Shown here in pieces: positions 18,990 to 28,465 of a stretch of DNA of 64,000 nt (position 1 is the stretch's first letter; each line of letters begins with the position of its first letter). Source of the DNA: Arion vulgaris (taxonomy: Eukaryota; Mollusca; Gastropoda; Stylommatophora; Arionidae); the NCBI GenBank assembly GCA_020796225.1, contig CM036756.1:46541363-46605362 (forward strand), in the 5' to 3' direction. The notes under the pieces were generated by a model. It was not told where the DNA came from and did not search any database. It was given only the letters and a program-made list of their open reading frames with translations. The translations under genes were made by a program, and so were the position numbers.

Positions 18990-19325
18990 TTAGCTGAACC
19001 CGATGCATGGCAGATGTAAGCACATTCTCCGGGTATAGGCGCTGGCGGAAGAAATCAAGCATCTCATGAGCTCTATCAAGAAAATCGTCGTCCTCGCTGC
19101 AGAGGCGACGAAGGCGTAGAGTTGAGAGAAAGGTAAAGAGTCACGACAAGCCTGGGGATGGGAAGAGGTATACAGAAGAAAGCTATGTGTATCAGTAGGC
19201 TTGTAGTATACTGATGTAGTGATAGTGGATAGGCTGATGGTGATAGTGATGTCAAGAAAATTGACACAGGAGGTAGAGATGTGAGAGGTGAACCGAATAG
19301 CAGGATTGAAGGTCCCGCCGATCAA
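18990..19325 (-). pseudogene. Penelope-like RT, C-terminal (thumb) part
   Basis: The minus frame reads FNPAIRFTSHISTSCVNFLD, then VYYKPTDTHSFLLYTSSHPQ and ACRDSLPFSQL. The I.FT...S.....FLD.....TSVY.KPTD.H..L...S.HP..C..S.P.SQ pattern is the conserved segment after the catalytic DD in PLE RTs. The catalytic palm is not present in this orientation. A frameshift or stop separates it from the GIY-YIG frame (about 170 bp between). Confidence 0.75.
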
Positions 19326-19483
19326 AGCGGGCGGGGACCTGTCCGATATTCACCCCATGCGGCGTGGAGGTGTGAAATCATTTGTAGACGACTTAGTTCT
19401 CGGTCGGGGTGTCGTAAGCAGTAGAGCAGCCACCTCACTGCGAACTGTTGAGACTCATCCTTGGACCAGGAGATTTGTTCGCA
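19326..19483 (+). mobile_element. Possible inverted 5' piece of the Penelope-like element
   Basis: The plus strand reads RRGGVKSFVDDLVLGRGV, resembling an RT motif C (VDD) in the opposite orientation to the rest of the element. It ends at the TSD (19484). The junction near 19311-19340 is a hairpin (ggtcccgcc ... cgggcggggacc). A 5' inversion would explain this. The motif is short and could be chance. Confidence 0.4.
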
Positions 19484-19494
19484 CAGTATTATTA

Positions 19495-19994
19495 ACATTT
19501 TTTTTACCACTAAATAACCAGGAACGCATAGAATTGAGTAAAATTGCAAAAAGTATAGTGTTCTATCAAAAATATACAAATAACCAGCCCCCATCTAACA
19601 GGAATTTCCTATTTGTCAGCTAAGCTATTCGGCCTTATGTTACCAGAGGGCTGCGATGTATGCAATATACTAATTACTTAGTAAATGATTACTATTTAAC
19701 ATAAGTTAATGTTTCCCAATAACGAGTAACACTCGTTACTGCAAATCGTTAACTGTTTATCAAATGGTCTTCCTTATTAAGCAACTGCAAACCCTAATAA
19801 TATTTTCACAGCCAATCCAAAAAAAAGTCAAGTAATATACTATAGTTTTCTAGCTGCTAGGGATGTGCGAATAGTAGCTAATTGCTACTCGAATACTTAT
19901 TATTTTCGAACGTGTTGCTAGCAATGTTTCATTCTTTCCTCATGAAATTCATTAGACGTTATCTTGGCATATCATGAACTAACAGTATACCAGC
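19495..19994. other. Unassigned AT-rich spacer
   Basis: No array or coding motif. tagggatgtgcgaatagtag at about 19857 resembles hAT termini (TAGGG.TG.GCGA) but I find no matching right end or TSD. Confidence 0.3.
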
Positions 19995-20080
19995 GTTTGT
20001 CGTCAACATCATCAATACAGGATTTGATCCTATTTTCCACATGAACTTATGACCTTATCAATGTTATAAAAATATTTTAA
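19995..20080 (+). repeat. Dispersed repeat, inverted copy at 28738-28805
   Basis: agcgtttgtcgtcaacatca followed by tcaatacaggatttgatcct and attttccacatgaa is matched with few changes by the reverse complement of 28738-28805. Similarity fades on both sides. No coding content. Family unknown. Confidence 0.7.
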
Positions 20081-20127
20081 AACGCTGGTAAAAAAACAAA
20101 CAAATACTTTTAAGAGATGTTCTTCCA

Positions 20128-20395
20128 CCATGTACACTCTCCTCAAGCAGAGACATCTCCGGTTGTTGGGTCACATCTTGCGCATTGGAAGATGGTCGAA
20201 TTCCGAAGAGCCTCCTTTATGGAAACTAATCTATGGTAAGAGACAGAATGGAAGACCCCACATTCTATAAGGATGTCTGTAAACAGGATTTGAAGACTTC
20301 TGACATAAATAAATGCACATTGGAAACAGTTGCCAAAGACAGATGTACTTGTAGAAAAGGTTAGTCGACTAGGCTGTTGCATTTTGAGCACAGTC
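20128..20395 (+). mobile_element. RTE-like C-terminal relic (family D)
   Basis: The plus strand reads MYTLLKQRHLRLLGHILRIG, then LIYGKRQNGRPHIL, and, after a stop, GFEDF and a degraded AKDR region. This matches the C-terminal L.QR.LR.LGH..R....IP..LLYGEL..GKR..GRP block. 5'-truncated and frameshifted. The minus-strand frame 20430-20143 is a shadow. Confidence 0.6.
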
Positions 20396-20529
20396 TGAGC
20401 AGCAAGTAGATTAAAAGAGAAGTCACTCAAGAATATCTGATTACATACTTCATCCTGTAAGTGTAAAATGTAAAAGCCGTATCGGATTTTATATGAACTG
20501 GATTTTCCATTGCCGTTGTAAACTACCTT

Positions 20530-20690
20530 CTGTAGCTTAAGCTGTAGTGAGCTCGATCACAACCCAAGCGTCCTTGGTTCAAACTCCGCGGCAGGCAGTT
20601 TGGAAGCAAATCGTTTCCGTGGGATTTTACGAAAGGTAAAAATAGACCTCACCGTTCAGAAAACAATAACAAACCACTGAACGTATAAAT
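20530..20690 (+). mobile_element. tRNA-like SINE head
   Basis: Contains tagcttaagctgtagtgagc (A-box-like), then ccttggttcaaactccgc with a good B box (ggttcaaactcc) 40 bp on. Downstream sequence (gtttccgtgggattttacg) matches no SINE-1/2/3 body, so it may be a separate family or a decayed tRNA. No TSD seen. Confidence 0.4.
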
Positions 20691-20879
20691 GGTGTCTAGA
20701 AAATCAACGACTCGTTTACTGTGGTTAATGGTTACGTCCTGTAAAGAATATGTCACGATTTTAATTCAAATTACCTTACTTTGTGATTCCTTATTTCACC
20801 TTTGACAGTTTGACTGCAGTCTTCCCTTTCATTGGCTAGTCTTGCTTATGACGAGCGTGAAGTGAAAGTTAGTAGCCTG

Positions 20880-21216
20880 CTGATGACCCGTAGAACACCC
20901 GAGCAAACCCCCACCTCCCAATGGTACAAGCTGTGAAACTTTGACAGCGAAGTCCAAGACTAACGAGGCTCTAACTTTTCTGGGGTATGCACTCCTTAGG
21001 TCAGACCGTTTTTGCCAGCGACTTGGGAAGACGAAACCGAATAAAAAGCATGCCGAAACCGAATAAAAAGCATGCAGAAACCGTATGTGCTGACCTACGG
21101 ATCTGTAGGCGCCTACTGGGCACAACGAGCTCACATTCCAGGGTGCAGATCACAAATATTATAAAATGGTGTGGTTTAACAAGTGTTGATGTTGAACGAA
21201 CAAAGAAGAAGATTGT
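20880..21216 (+). mobile_element. SINE-3 copy, diverged
   Basis: The 3' half is clear: aataaaaagcatgcagaaac, tgctgacctac, tctgtaggcgcctactgggc, gcagatcacaa and a tail gaacaaagaagaag. A 22-bp piece (gccgaaaccgaataaaaagc) is duplicated at about 21031-21075. The head is diverged (aacgaggctctaac in place of the gaggcgactaa core). Confidence 0.6.
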
Positions 21217-21607
21217 TCTAATATTGAGATTCTTATCTCTTACTTTCTTCTTATGCATGTTGCTGTCTACAAGATGTATACATGAATCGACATGACGTAG
21301 AACTGTCAAACTGATAGCTGGTGTTCAATGAACATAGACAAAAACAGACTGAAGAATTGAAATAGTTCAGGAGAGGATATGAAGTAGTTCATTAAAGTAG
21401 TATCCCCATGTTTGTCCTCATCTCTTTGGTAGTACGGGTGGGGTTTCACAAGTCCTCTTCTTTTTTCTCTGTCCCAATTGGTCGTACTGGATAGTGTTAG
21501 TCTTCACTTGGTCCTTTTTGGAATTCTCTTTATTACATATTTATATTTTACTCGTCTCCTGTCCTCACAGATATTTATATATATATATATAAAAAATGTA
21601 TGTTTCA
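21217..21607. other. Unassigned
   Basis: AT-rich with a (ta)n stretch at 21571-21592 just before the 32-bp array. Nothing else. Confidence 0.3.
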
Positions 21608-21997
21608 TATTTTGGGATGTTATCGATACATGATGGTAGTATTTTGGGATGTTATCGATACATGATGGTAGTATTTAGGGATGTTATCGATACATGATGG
21701 TAGTATTTTGGGATGTTATCGATACATGATGGTAGTATTTTGGGATGTTATCGATACATGATGGTAGTATTTTGGGATGTTATCGATACATGATGGTAGT
21801 ATTTTGGGATGTTATCGATACATGATGGTAGTATTTTGGGATGTTATCGATACATGATGGTAGTATTTTGGGATGTTATCGATACATGATGGTAGTATTT
21901 TGGGATGTTATCGATACATGATGGTAGTATTTTGGGATGTTATCGATACATGATGGTAGTATTTTGGGATGTTATCGATACATGATGGTAGTATTTA
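21608..21997. repeat. 32-bp tandem repeat, about 12 copies
   Basis: Unit atgttatcgatacatgatgg followed by tagtattttggg, 32 bp, nearly identical throughout (one unit has tttaggg). Each unit contains the palindrome tatcgata. Bounded by AT-rich DNA on the left and tagttagcgctcc on the right. The homogeneity suggests recent expansion. Confidence 0.95.
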
Positions 21998-22038
21998 GTT
22001 AGCGCTCCTTTTTAATCGTGATCCATTAGTCCTTTACA

Positions 22039-22404
22039 TCATGTCTCCTTCAGTCCATCCATTTTATTAGTATGGCGCATCACTTTCTTACAGATGGACG
22101 TTTTCTTACAGATAACATTCTCGTTACAACACAGGCAAACATATGTAAGACAGTAACTATACAGTAGAGAACCATCTTTTCGGTACGTTAACGCATCTTT
22201 ATTGAGATAGTATGACCACACACCACAAACACGTCTATCCATCAGTCGGGTTTTGTTGGTCTCTCTCTGTTTACTAATTGTTGCTAACTCGTCATTACAC
22301 AACACACTACGTCGATTGGTTTTGACTACGTCAATGTCTCGTTTAGTGTTATCCTTCTGTTTGGAGAGTGCAAACACTAAGTCTCTACTAATATATCCTA
22401 CCAA
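22039..22404 (-). CDS. Hypothetical 121-codon frame
   Basis: Unrecognised. It is cysteine-rich near the C-terminus (VCLCCNENVICKKTSICKK) and Lys/Arg-rich. It lies between a 32-bp array and the non-coding 3' flank of a Gypsy pol on the same strand. It could be a chance frame or a remnant carried by the element. No promoter or homology support. Confidence 0.2.
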   Translation of the reverse strand: MVGYISRDLVFALSKQKDNTKRDIDVVKTNRRSVLCNDELATISKQRETNKTRLMDRRVCGVWSYYLNKDALTYRKDGSLLYSYCLTYVCLCCNENVICKKTSICKKVMRHTNKMDGLKET

Positions 22405-22419
22405 CTATACTATAAACTA

Positions 22420-23043
22420 AAGCTACTTGTCTGTTCCTCAGCTGCCACCTGGGAGGGGGAGGAACTGGCTATCCACTACACCCCCTGAAACCTCGCTGCC
22501 GACACGACGGCGAAATCCCAAAAAATCGCACAGGTAGAGTCCATCAGGGTTATTAGAGTTGTAAGATCTACATAGGAACAAGTCACTACACGTCGTTAAA
22601 CGTGGCTCCACAACAACTAACTACAACAGCCAACCATGGTCGAAAAGAAAGGGAAACTCCTTACGGGATCTCAGGATAACCAAGTTGAATGAGCTAAATG
22701 GGAACTAGTCACCACACGTTGTTGAACGTGACTCATCAACTGGTCATAGGTGACCATGGTTAACATCAACAGTAAACCCTCTGTGCTCTTGTGCTGAAAC
22801 AGTATTAATAGAAATCAATCAGCATAGTGAAACCATCATGAACGTTTAAGATCCTCCCAGCCACCCCAAAGGAATTAAAGTACAAATTCCAAAGGAAGGA
22901 ATTAACATTCCACATATGTCTGGTAATTACCACTGGACACCTAATAAACCCCTCGTGGAGTAACAAATTTTATCATCAAAGGCAATGAGCTAACCACGCC
23001 AGGACATGAGTAAAAAAATAAACATACAGCTTATTATAAATAT
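22420..23043 (-). mobile_element. Candidate Gypsy 3' non-coding region / 3' LTR
   Basis: This lies just past the Gypsy pol (beyond an RTE insertion) in its transcriptional direction. On the minus strand a plausible LTR start, tgttactccacgaggggttt, follows at about 22970. An imperfect internal duplication is visible: cactacacgtcgttaaacgt at about 22583 and caccacacgttgttgaacgt at about 22710. No 5' LTR is present in the window, so the boundary cannot be confirmed. Confidence 0.35.
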
Positions 23044-23055
23044 TCTCAACTTATA

Positions 23056-23509
23056 CTTACTTACTTAATCCCGTCATGCCTAGTGACACATGGGGCTTCA
23101 GAAAGGACTTTCCATGCTCTCCTGTCCCGTGCAACCTTCAGCGCAGAGCCCCACGTCAGAGATGCGGTGTCCAGTTCCTCTTCCATCATGCGCCTCCATG
23201 TTGTCCGTGGTCTGCCTTTCTTTCTCTTCCCTCTGGTGTCCAAGTAAGGGCTACCCTTGCAGGCATTTCTTGTCTCATTCTCATTACATGCCCGTGCCAT
23301 TTCCATCTTCTCTTTTGAGTATGTCATTCATTGCCTCTTGTCTTGTATCTTGGAGTAGTTGGTTATTGGATATTTTTACTGGCCAAAAGATTCCCAAGAT
23401 TCTGCGAAGACAAGAGTGGTGGAAAACTGACAGCTTGCTAGTATCTCCTTTGGTCATCCTCCAACACTCCGATCCGTAGAGCAAAACTGGCAAAACAATG
23501 CTTTTATAG
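23056..23509 (-). mobile_element. RTE-like 3' insertion (family E) with 12-bp TSD
   Basis: Perfect 12-bp direct repeats tctcaacttata at 23044-23055 and 23510-23521. Minus-strand frames read MPVLLYGSECWRMTKGDTSK, then LRRILGIFWPVKISN, and RGKRKKGRPRTTWRRMMEEE, then ARDRRAWK: the P.LLYG.ECW, CLRRI, GKRK.GRP..TWRR and DR..W blocks of RTE-like proteins. The 3' end is (taag)n. 5'-truncated and frameshifted. It sits 14 bp past the end of the Gypsy pol. Confidence 0.9.
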
Positions 23510-23523
23510 TCTCAACTTATAGA

Positions 23524-26205
23524 CTACTCGAAATTCTCACATCTTTTGATGTGGCGGCCAGAAATTATCAGTCGAGATTGGTTATTATCACCAATCGGAA
23601 CTATGACGTAATAACCTGATTGATTATCAGGCGTCTGTACCACTCGGTATATTTGCTTAGAATAAAGGTTTCCTAATTTATCGGCGTCCCTATTATGGCC
23701 TATTTTCCTACGTACCAAACTATTCATTTGGACAATATCAATTTTTCCTTGGCCAACGTCGACTTTTTTATGTCGACGGGCTGTTCTGTCACTGGCATCT
23801 CTATGAGCCTCTGCTAATCTCTTTTTGTGAAATACTATATCATCTTTCCCCTGGACATCGGGATTAAATAAATCTTCTATGACAAAATTAATTGGTAACT
23901 TGGGATCTCTACCATAAAGTAAATAATATGGAGACCACCCTGTAGATGTATGAGGAGTAATATTATAACCCAACACCACATGTGGCACATGATGAGACCA
24001 TTCCAACTTATCAGAGTCCTCCAACGAACGGAGCATAGTCAACAATGTCCTATTAAATCTCTCGCATATTCCATTCCCTCTTGGATTGTACGCTGAGGTC
24101 CTGGACTTTTTAATTCCATACTTTTGGCAAAGTGCAATTATAACGGCAGACTCAAACCCCTTTCCCTGATCAGAGTGTAATTTGTCGGGTATTCCAAAGT
24201 CAGGTATTCATCTAGACTGAATTACATCTGCCACTGTATGTGCGGTCTGATCCCTGGTAGGAATGGCCACCACATATTTAGTAAAAACATCGGTCATCAC
24301 TAATACATGTTTAAAGCCGCATGAATCTCTGGGGAACTCTATAAAATCCATGGCCACCATCTCCAAAGGATAGTTGGCTATTATATGGCCGTAAACAGTT
24401 GTGATCTTTTTCAGAGGTTTAGTCATATTGCAAATAGCACACGACTTCACCAAATCACTTACATCTCTTGTCATACCACACCAGAAAAACCGGGATTTTA
24501 ATAACGCCAATGTTTTATCCCACCCTTGATGGCCGATCTCATGAATAGACGCTAATACTATCTGGCGTAGGGAGTGAGGTAAAATAATTTTCAACTCCTC
24601 ATTGTCCTCTTCAGCATCAGATCTAATACAAAGTATGTCCTTTTTAATGCAAAGCCTACTCTTGACCAACCACAACCGTTTTGCTTCATAAGGCCAATCT
24701 GTTGTGTCCACTGGGTCAGCCCCGATCAGAGCCCCTATTACTACCTGAAGCGAAGAGTCCCTTTCCTGCAAAGCATGTAACTCTGGTAACCCATATGTTT
24801 TAAACTGCTCCTTCTGTGTTATTCTCATCGACTGCACAGCTAAGTCACAGTTGTGAGAGGGCAATGTCAAGACAGCAAGATTTATTCCTACGTCGCCATC
24901 TTCAGACTCTGTATCGCAGTTCGGTTCGCAGGGAGGTTCATGGGGAGGATATCTAGACAGGAAATCCGCGTTCCTGTTCAAAGTACCCCTGCGATGTTTA
25001 ATCTCGTAATCAAAGATCGCCATCTGAGAGAGCCATCTTTGCTCAATAGCACCCAATTGTGCTTTATTGGAAAATGTTAAACCTTTATTATCAGTGTAAA
25101 CAGTAACTGTGTTACCCAACAGATATGACCGAAATTTCTCAGTCACAGCCCATTTCAGACCCAACAATTCTAATTTCAAACTGCTTTTTATATTCTTTTC
25201 TTCTCTATGAAGAGTTCGACTAGCGTAAGCTATTTCTTTACTTGTGCCGTCTTGTATTTGACTTAATACTGCACCCAATTCAGTATAGGATGCTTCGATA
25301 TCTAAAATGAATGGTTTCCCAAAGTCGGGAAAACCTAAAATAGGAGCAGAGATCAATTTATTCTGGAGTTCCCTAAAGGAACTTTCACACTCACCACTCC
25401 ATATAAAATCAACGATTCCTTTGGACTTCCGCTGTTTGATATTCCTGGTCAGGCCAACCTGATCGCCGCCATTAACTATGTCTAGTAAAGGTTTTGCTAT
25501 ACGAGAAAAATTTGGGATACATTTCCGATAATAACCAGCCATGCCCAAAAAGGCCCTCACATGCTTAATGCTAGTGGGTAGACTAAGTTGCTGGATAGAT
25601 GAAATTTTTGACTGTTGGGTTTCAATACCAACATCAGAAATAGTGTGACCCAAGAAGTCCACTTTGTTTCTACAGAAAACACATTTGTCAGGATTAACTT
25701 TTAATCCTATCGCTCTTATTCTCTCCAAAACGTTCCCTAAACGAACTAAATGATCATCAAAATTGCCTGAAAAAAATAACATATCATCCAAGTATACCAA
25801 TAGAGATTTAAACATAAAATCATTCATGGAATTTTGCATCAAACGCTGAAAAGTCCCCGCGGAATTAGTTAAACCCATTGGCATCCGCGTGTATTCGTAC
25901 AACCCAAAGGGCGTACAAAAAGCAGTCTTATCGATATCTTCCTGTTTCATGGCCACCTGGTAATACCCACTAGTCAAATCAAGAGTATAAAACAATTTGG
26001 CACTATTTAGCGAATCCAGGTAGTCATCGATGCGAGGCAGGGGGTACGCATCCTTAATAGTCTTCTTGTTTAATTCGCGATAGTCAACACAGAGACGCAA
26101 AGATCCATTTTCTTTTAACTAATACAACTGGTGCAGCCCAGGGGCTGACACTCTCACGAATGACCTGTTTCAATTTGTTGCTTGCTCAGGGATGGACTTG
26201 AATGT
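23524..26205 (-). pseudogene. pol: Ty3/Gypsy pol (RT, RNase H, integrase), inactive
   Basis: On the minus strand a 630-codon frame (26100-24208) carries RT with CVDYRELNK near its start and VYLDDMLFFS (YLDD 103-106). RNase H acidic residues follow at D267, E311, D337 and D378. The integrase zinc finger is H520, H524, C554, C557, and VAMDFIEFP gives the first integrase Asp (D585). A TGA at 24210-24208 interrupts the protein. The same frame then continues to 23524 through the remaining integrase Asp (SDQGKGFE) and Glu (NGICERFNR). Upstream of 26100 the sequence SPWAAPVVLVKRK is in another frame (one base lost near 26112). Gag and protease are missing: the element is truncated at about 26205. 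Confidence 0.9.
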
Positions 26206-26470
26206 ATGTATGTCTGCTGCTATAGTCACGTCGATCACGTTCAATAACAGAGGGACAAAAATGAGACCTGATTCGATTTATTTATTATCTGAGGAGTGAT
26301 TTATAACATGGCTAGTGTGATTTAATGAGTGAGACAGTAATTTATGGAGGGGAGTGATTTAATGAGGAAAGGAGTTATTTATGTAGAGGAGTGATTTAAG
26401 GCGAGAGGAAATCATTTATGGAGGGCAGTGATTTAAGGAATAATGGTGTAATTTGTGGAGGGAGTGATTT
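26206..26470. repeat. Degenerate minisatellite (ggagtgattta type), left part
   Basis: From 26290 an irregular repeat of ggagtgatttaa and ggagtcatttatggagg-like phrases, about 15-35 bp apart. It is interrupted by a SINE-3-like insertion and continues at 26781-26930. 26206-26290 is unassigned. Confidence 0.65.
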
Positions 26471-26780
26471 TCTCTCTCTTTCTCTTTCTCTCGATAACGC
26501 CCAGACCAATGTACCAGACCTCCCCATAAATTCTATTCATGTGGAAATCTGATTCATACAACCTTAGTATTGGTGTGTTTTACGTCACATCTTCAGCAAC
26601 ATTTGGAGCTCTAGTGTTTCTCTTTCGGGGATGTGTCTGTTCTGTAGCCATCTAGTGTTTTTTTACGGTGTGGGGTAGCTAGCCCAAGCCCCAACCTTCT
26701 TAGTCGCCTCTTACGACATGCGTGTCAGGTAACAGTGATTTTATTCTTTACATCCCAATTTGGGCCCCGGTAACCACTCC
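26471..26780 (-). mobile_element. SINE-3-like element inside a minisatellite
   Basis: The plus strand holds the inverted core tcgcctcttacgacatgcgt and head ggtaaccactccgg. The 3' tail is the ctctctctttctctttctct tract at the left end. ggagtgattt occurs on both sides (26461-26470, 26781-26790), but this phrase is also the host repeat, so the TSD is ambiguous. The middle differs from other SINE-3 copies, so it may be a subfamily. Confidence 0.6.
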
Positions 26781-26935
26781 GGAGTGATTTAAGGAATTAT
26801 GGAGACATTTATGGAGCGGAATAATTTAAGGAGTAATGGAGTCATTTGTGGAGGGAGAGATTTCAGGAATGATGGAGTCATTTATGGAGGGAAGTGATTT
26901 AAGGAATGAGGGAATACTAAGCAGATGAAAGTAGT
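26781..26935. repeat. Degenerate minisatellite, right part
   Basis: Continuation of the array at 26290-26470: ggagtgatttaagga, then tggagtcatttatggaggg-type units, about five, diverged. Confidence 0.65.
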
Positions 26936-26952
26936 TACGGAAAAAATTTCAA

Positions 26953-27236
26953 AAATAAGGTATGTGATCTCATGTGTTAGTAAAAGTAAGGTATGTGATC
27001 TCATGTGTTAGTAAAAGTAAGGTATGTGATCTCATGTGTTAGTAAATGTAAGGTATGTGATCTCATGTGTTAGTAAAAGTAAGGTATGTGATCTCATGTG
27101 TTAGTAAAAGTAAGGTATGTGATCTCATGTGTTAGTAAAAGTAAGGTATGTGATCTCATGTGTTAGTAAAAGTAAGGTATGTGATGTCATCTGTTAGTAA
27201 AAGTAAGGTATGTGATCTCATGTGTTAGTAAATGTT
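26953..27236. repeat. 31-bp tandem repeat, about 9 copies
   Basis: Unit aaggtatgtgatctcatgtg followed by ttagtaaaagt, 31 bp. Only a few substitutions (gtaaatgt in one unit, gatgtcatctg in another). Ends in ttcatttatttttagc. Confidence 0.95.
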
Positions 27237-27430
27237 TCATTTATTTTTAGCGAAGAGTAATTTTCTGCGCAGAGTGTGCTTGGAGAATCAGGAAGAGATC
27301 ATAAATGATTTAAGAATGAAATCAGTAGAAAATATCCTAACCTGAACACTTTCGCTGCGACTGCACTTGTCATGCGGACATTACATTCCATAGACTTATG
27401 TCCCTCCTTTCCTACACTGTCCTTCTCCTT
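27237..27430. other. Spacer
   Basis: Short spacer. cctacactgtccttctcctt is duplicated at about 27411-27450, where the SINE-3 insertion took place. Confidence 0.4.
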
Positions 27431-27441
27431 CTACACTGTCC

Positions 27442-27694
27442 TTCTCCTTCTTCTTCTTCTTTGCGTTCGTTCTTTACGACAAATTTTAATCACTCTTTGT
27501 GATATGTTTGATCTTTGCCAACAACGTTGCACATTGGTTTTGTAGGCCCCTAAATGCATAGACTTCTACACGTTTAGGATACATGCATCCGATTTCAACC
27601 AAACCTCCTTACTCGCCTCTTACGACATGCGTGGCAGGTAACAGTGGTTCTATTCTTTACAACCCCAATTTTTGCCCTTGAAACCACCCGGACG
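27442..27694 (-). mobile_element. SINE-3, complete, 11-bp TSD
   Basis: Perfect 11-bp direct repeats ctacactgtcc at 27431-27441 and 27695-27705. The inverted core tcgcctcttacgacatgcgt lies at about 27615. The 3' tail is the (ttc)n tract at the left end. 253 bp, matching the size of the 6279-6526 copy. Independent TSDs in several copies establish the family boundaries. Confidence 0.85.
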
Positions 27695-27739
27695 CTACAC
27701 TGTCCATAAAACGGTATTACATGCAGTAACGACAGCCAT

Positions 27740-27990
27740 CATGAAAGAATGTAGGTACATGTAGGTACAGCATCAGTACTGAACTGCATCAAGAAACAAC
27801 AAATTAAATGCTTCAGCCACATCAGCAGATTACCAACAGACAGTTCGTCGACAAGAGTAATGCTACTCAGATACAGTTGACACAAGGCAAAATGCCATCC
27901 ACGCAAAAGATGGATCACATAAGGCAGTGAAAGACACCATGTACGAAGTGCACATAAAAGCTCGTTCTATAAATCTCTTCTTAATGATGG
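27740..27990 (+). mobile_element. RTE-like 3' end (family B)
   Basis: Reads tacagcatcagtactgaact, tcaagaaacaacaaatta (IKKQQI), agcagattaccaacagaca, gagtaatgctactc and aagtgcacataaaagctcgt. Same block order as 3160-3425 and, inverted, 10637-11025. Ends by running into SINE-1 at 27995. Decayed. Confidence 0.65.
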
Positions 27991-27994
27991 GTCT

Positions 27995-28465
27995 CGGGTG
28001 GCGAAGTGGCTAGGTGCTCGTCTCACGTGCTAAAAGTTCGCTCCCTCGTGGAGCCATATGGATATCTTTTCAGAGATTCCAGACCTCAGTGTAGATGAGA
28101 TCGAGTTCCTAGTCCTATCGGAGACGGACGATAAAACGTAGGTCACGTGTTCAATTTTAGCACATAAAAGAATCCTTGGAAGTTCAAAATCGAAAAGAGC
28201 AGACTGGAAAGTCGCTGCCCAGGCAAAATTGATTAGAAAATATTAAAAATAAAACTCCTACAAAAATATCTTCACCATCTTCAAAATGATATCGGTGACC
28301 TCTACGGAGTTCGTGCACTGCAGCTGAAATCTTCAATTGTAAGAAAGAGATCGGAGCACACATGGTTACTCACCGAAGTGTAAGAAAGAGATCGGAGCAC
28401 ACATGGTTACTCACCGAAGTGCAATGATGATAGTCCAATCAATGAATCAATCTATCATGGCGTTG
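27995..28465 (+). mobile_element. SINE-1 (tRNA-derived), with internal duplication
   Basis: The A box tggcgaagtgg matches the Pol III consensus TRGYNNARNNG exactly. The B-box-like gttcgctccc follows about 35 bp later. The body has tatcggagacggacgataaa, gtgttcaattttagcacata, ctacggagttcgtgcactgc and caatgatgatagtcc, then an (aatc)n tail. A 41-bp segment (gtaagaaagagatcggagca to ctcaccgaagt) is tandemly duplicated at 28339-28420, unlike the other copies. Confidence 0.85.

Larger units (their letters stand above)
18000..19483 (-). mobile_element. Penelope-like retroelement, 5'-truncated, 11-bp TSD
   Basis: Candidate 11-bp direct repeats cagtattatta at 17989-17999 and 19484-19494. On the minus strand it encodes the end of a PLE reverse transcriptase (19325-18990) and a GIY-YIG endonuclease (18821-18321), then a 300-bp 3' region. 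That region ends in the terminal segment shared with 16541-16942 and 12650-12770. RT plus C-terminal GIY-YIG is the defining domain pair of Penelope-like elements. The part beyond 19325 seems to be in inverted orientation. Confidence 0.85.

Noticed and set aside
19857..19920. hAT left terminus (tagggatgtgcgaat)
   Set aside because: Only a short resemblance; no right end or 8-bp duplication could be found.
21608..21997. CRISPR-like regular direct repeats (also 26953-27236 and 39119-39337)
   Set aside because: Units are contiguous with no unique spacers, and the sequence is eukaryotic. These are minisatellites.
23524..26205. Endogenous retrovirus
   Set aside because: Only pol is visible, of Ty3/Gypsy type; no envelope frame or retroviral features were found in the flanks.
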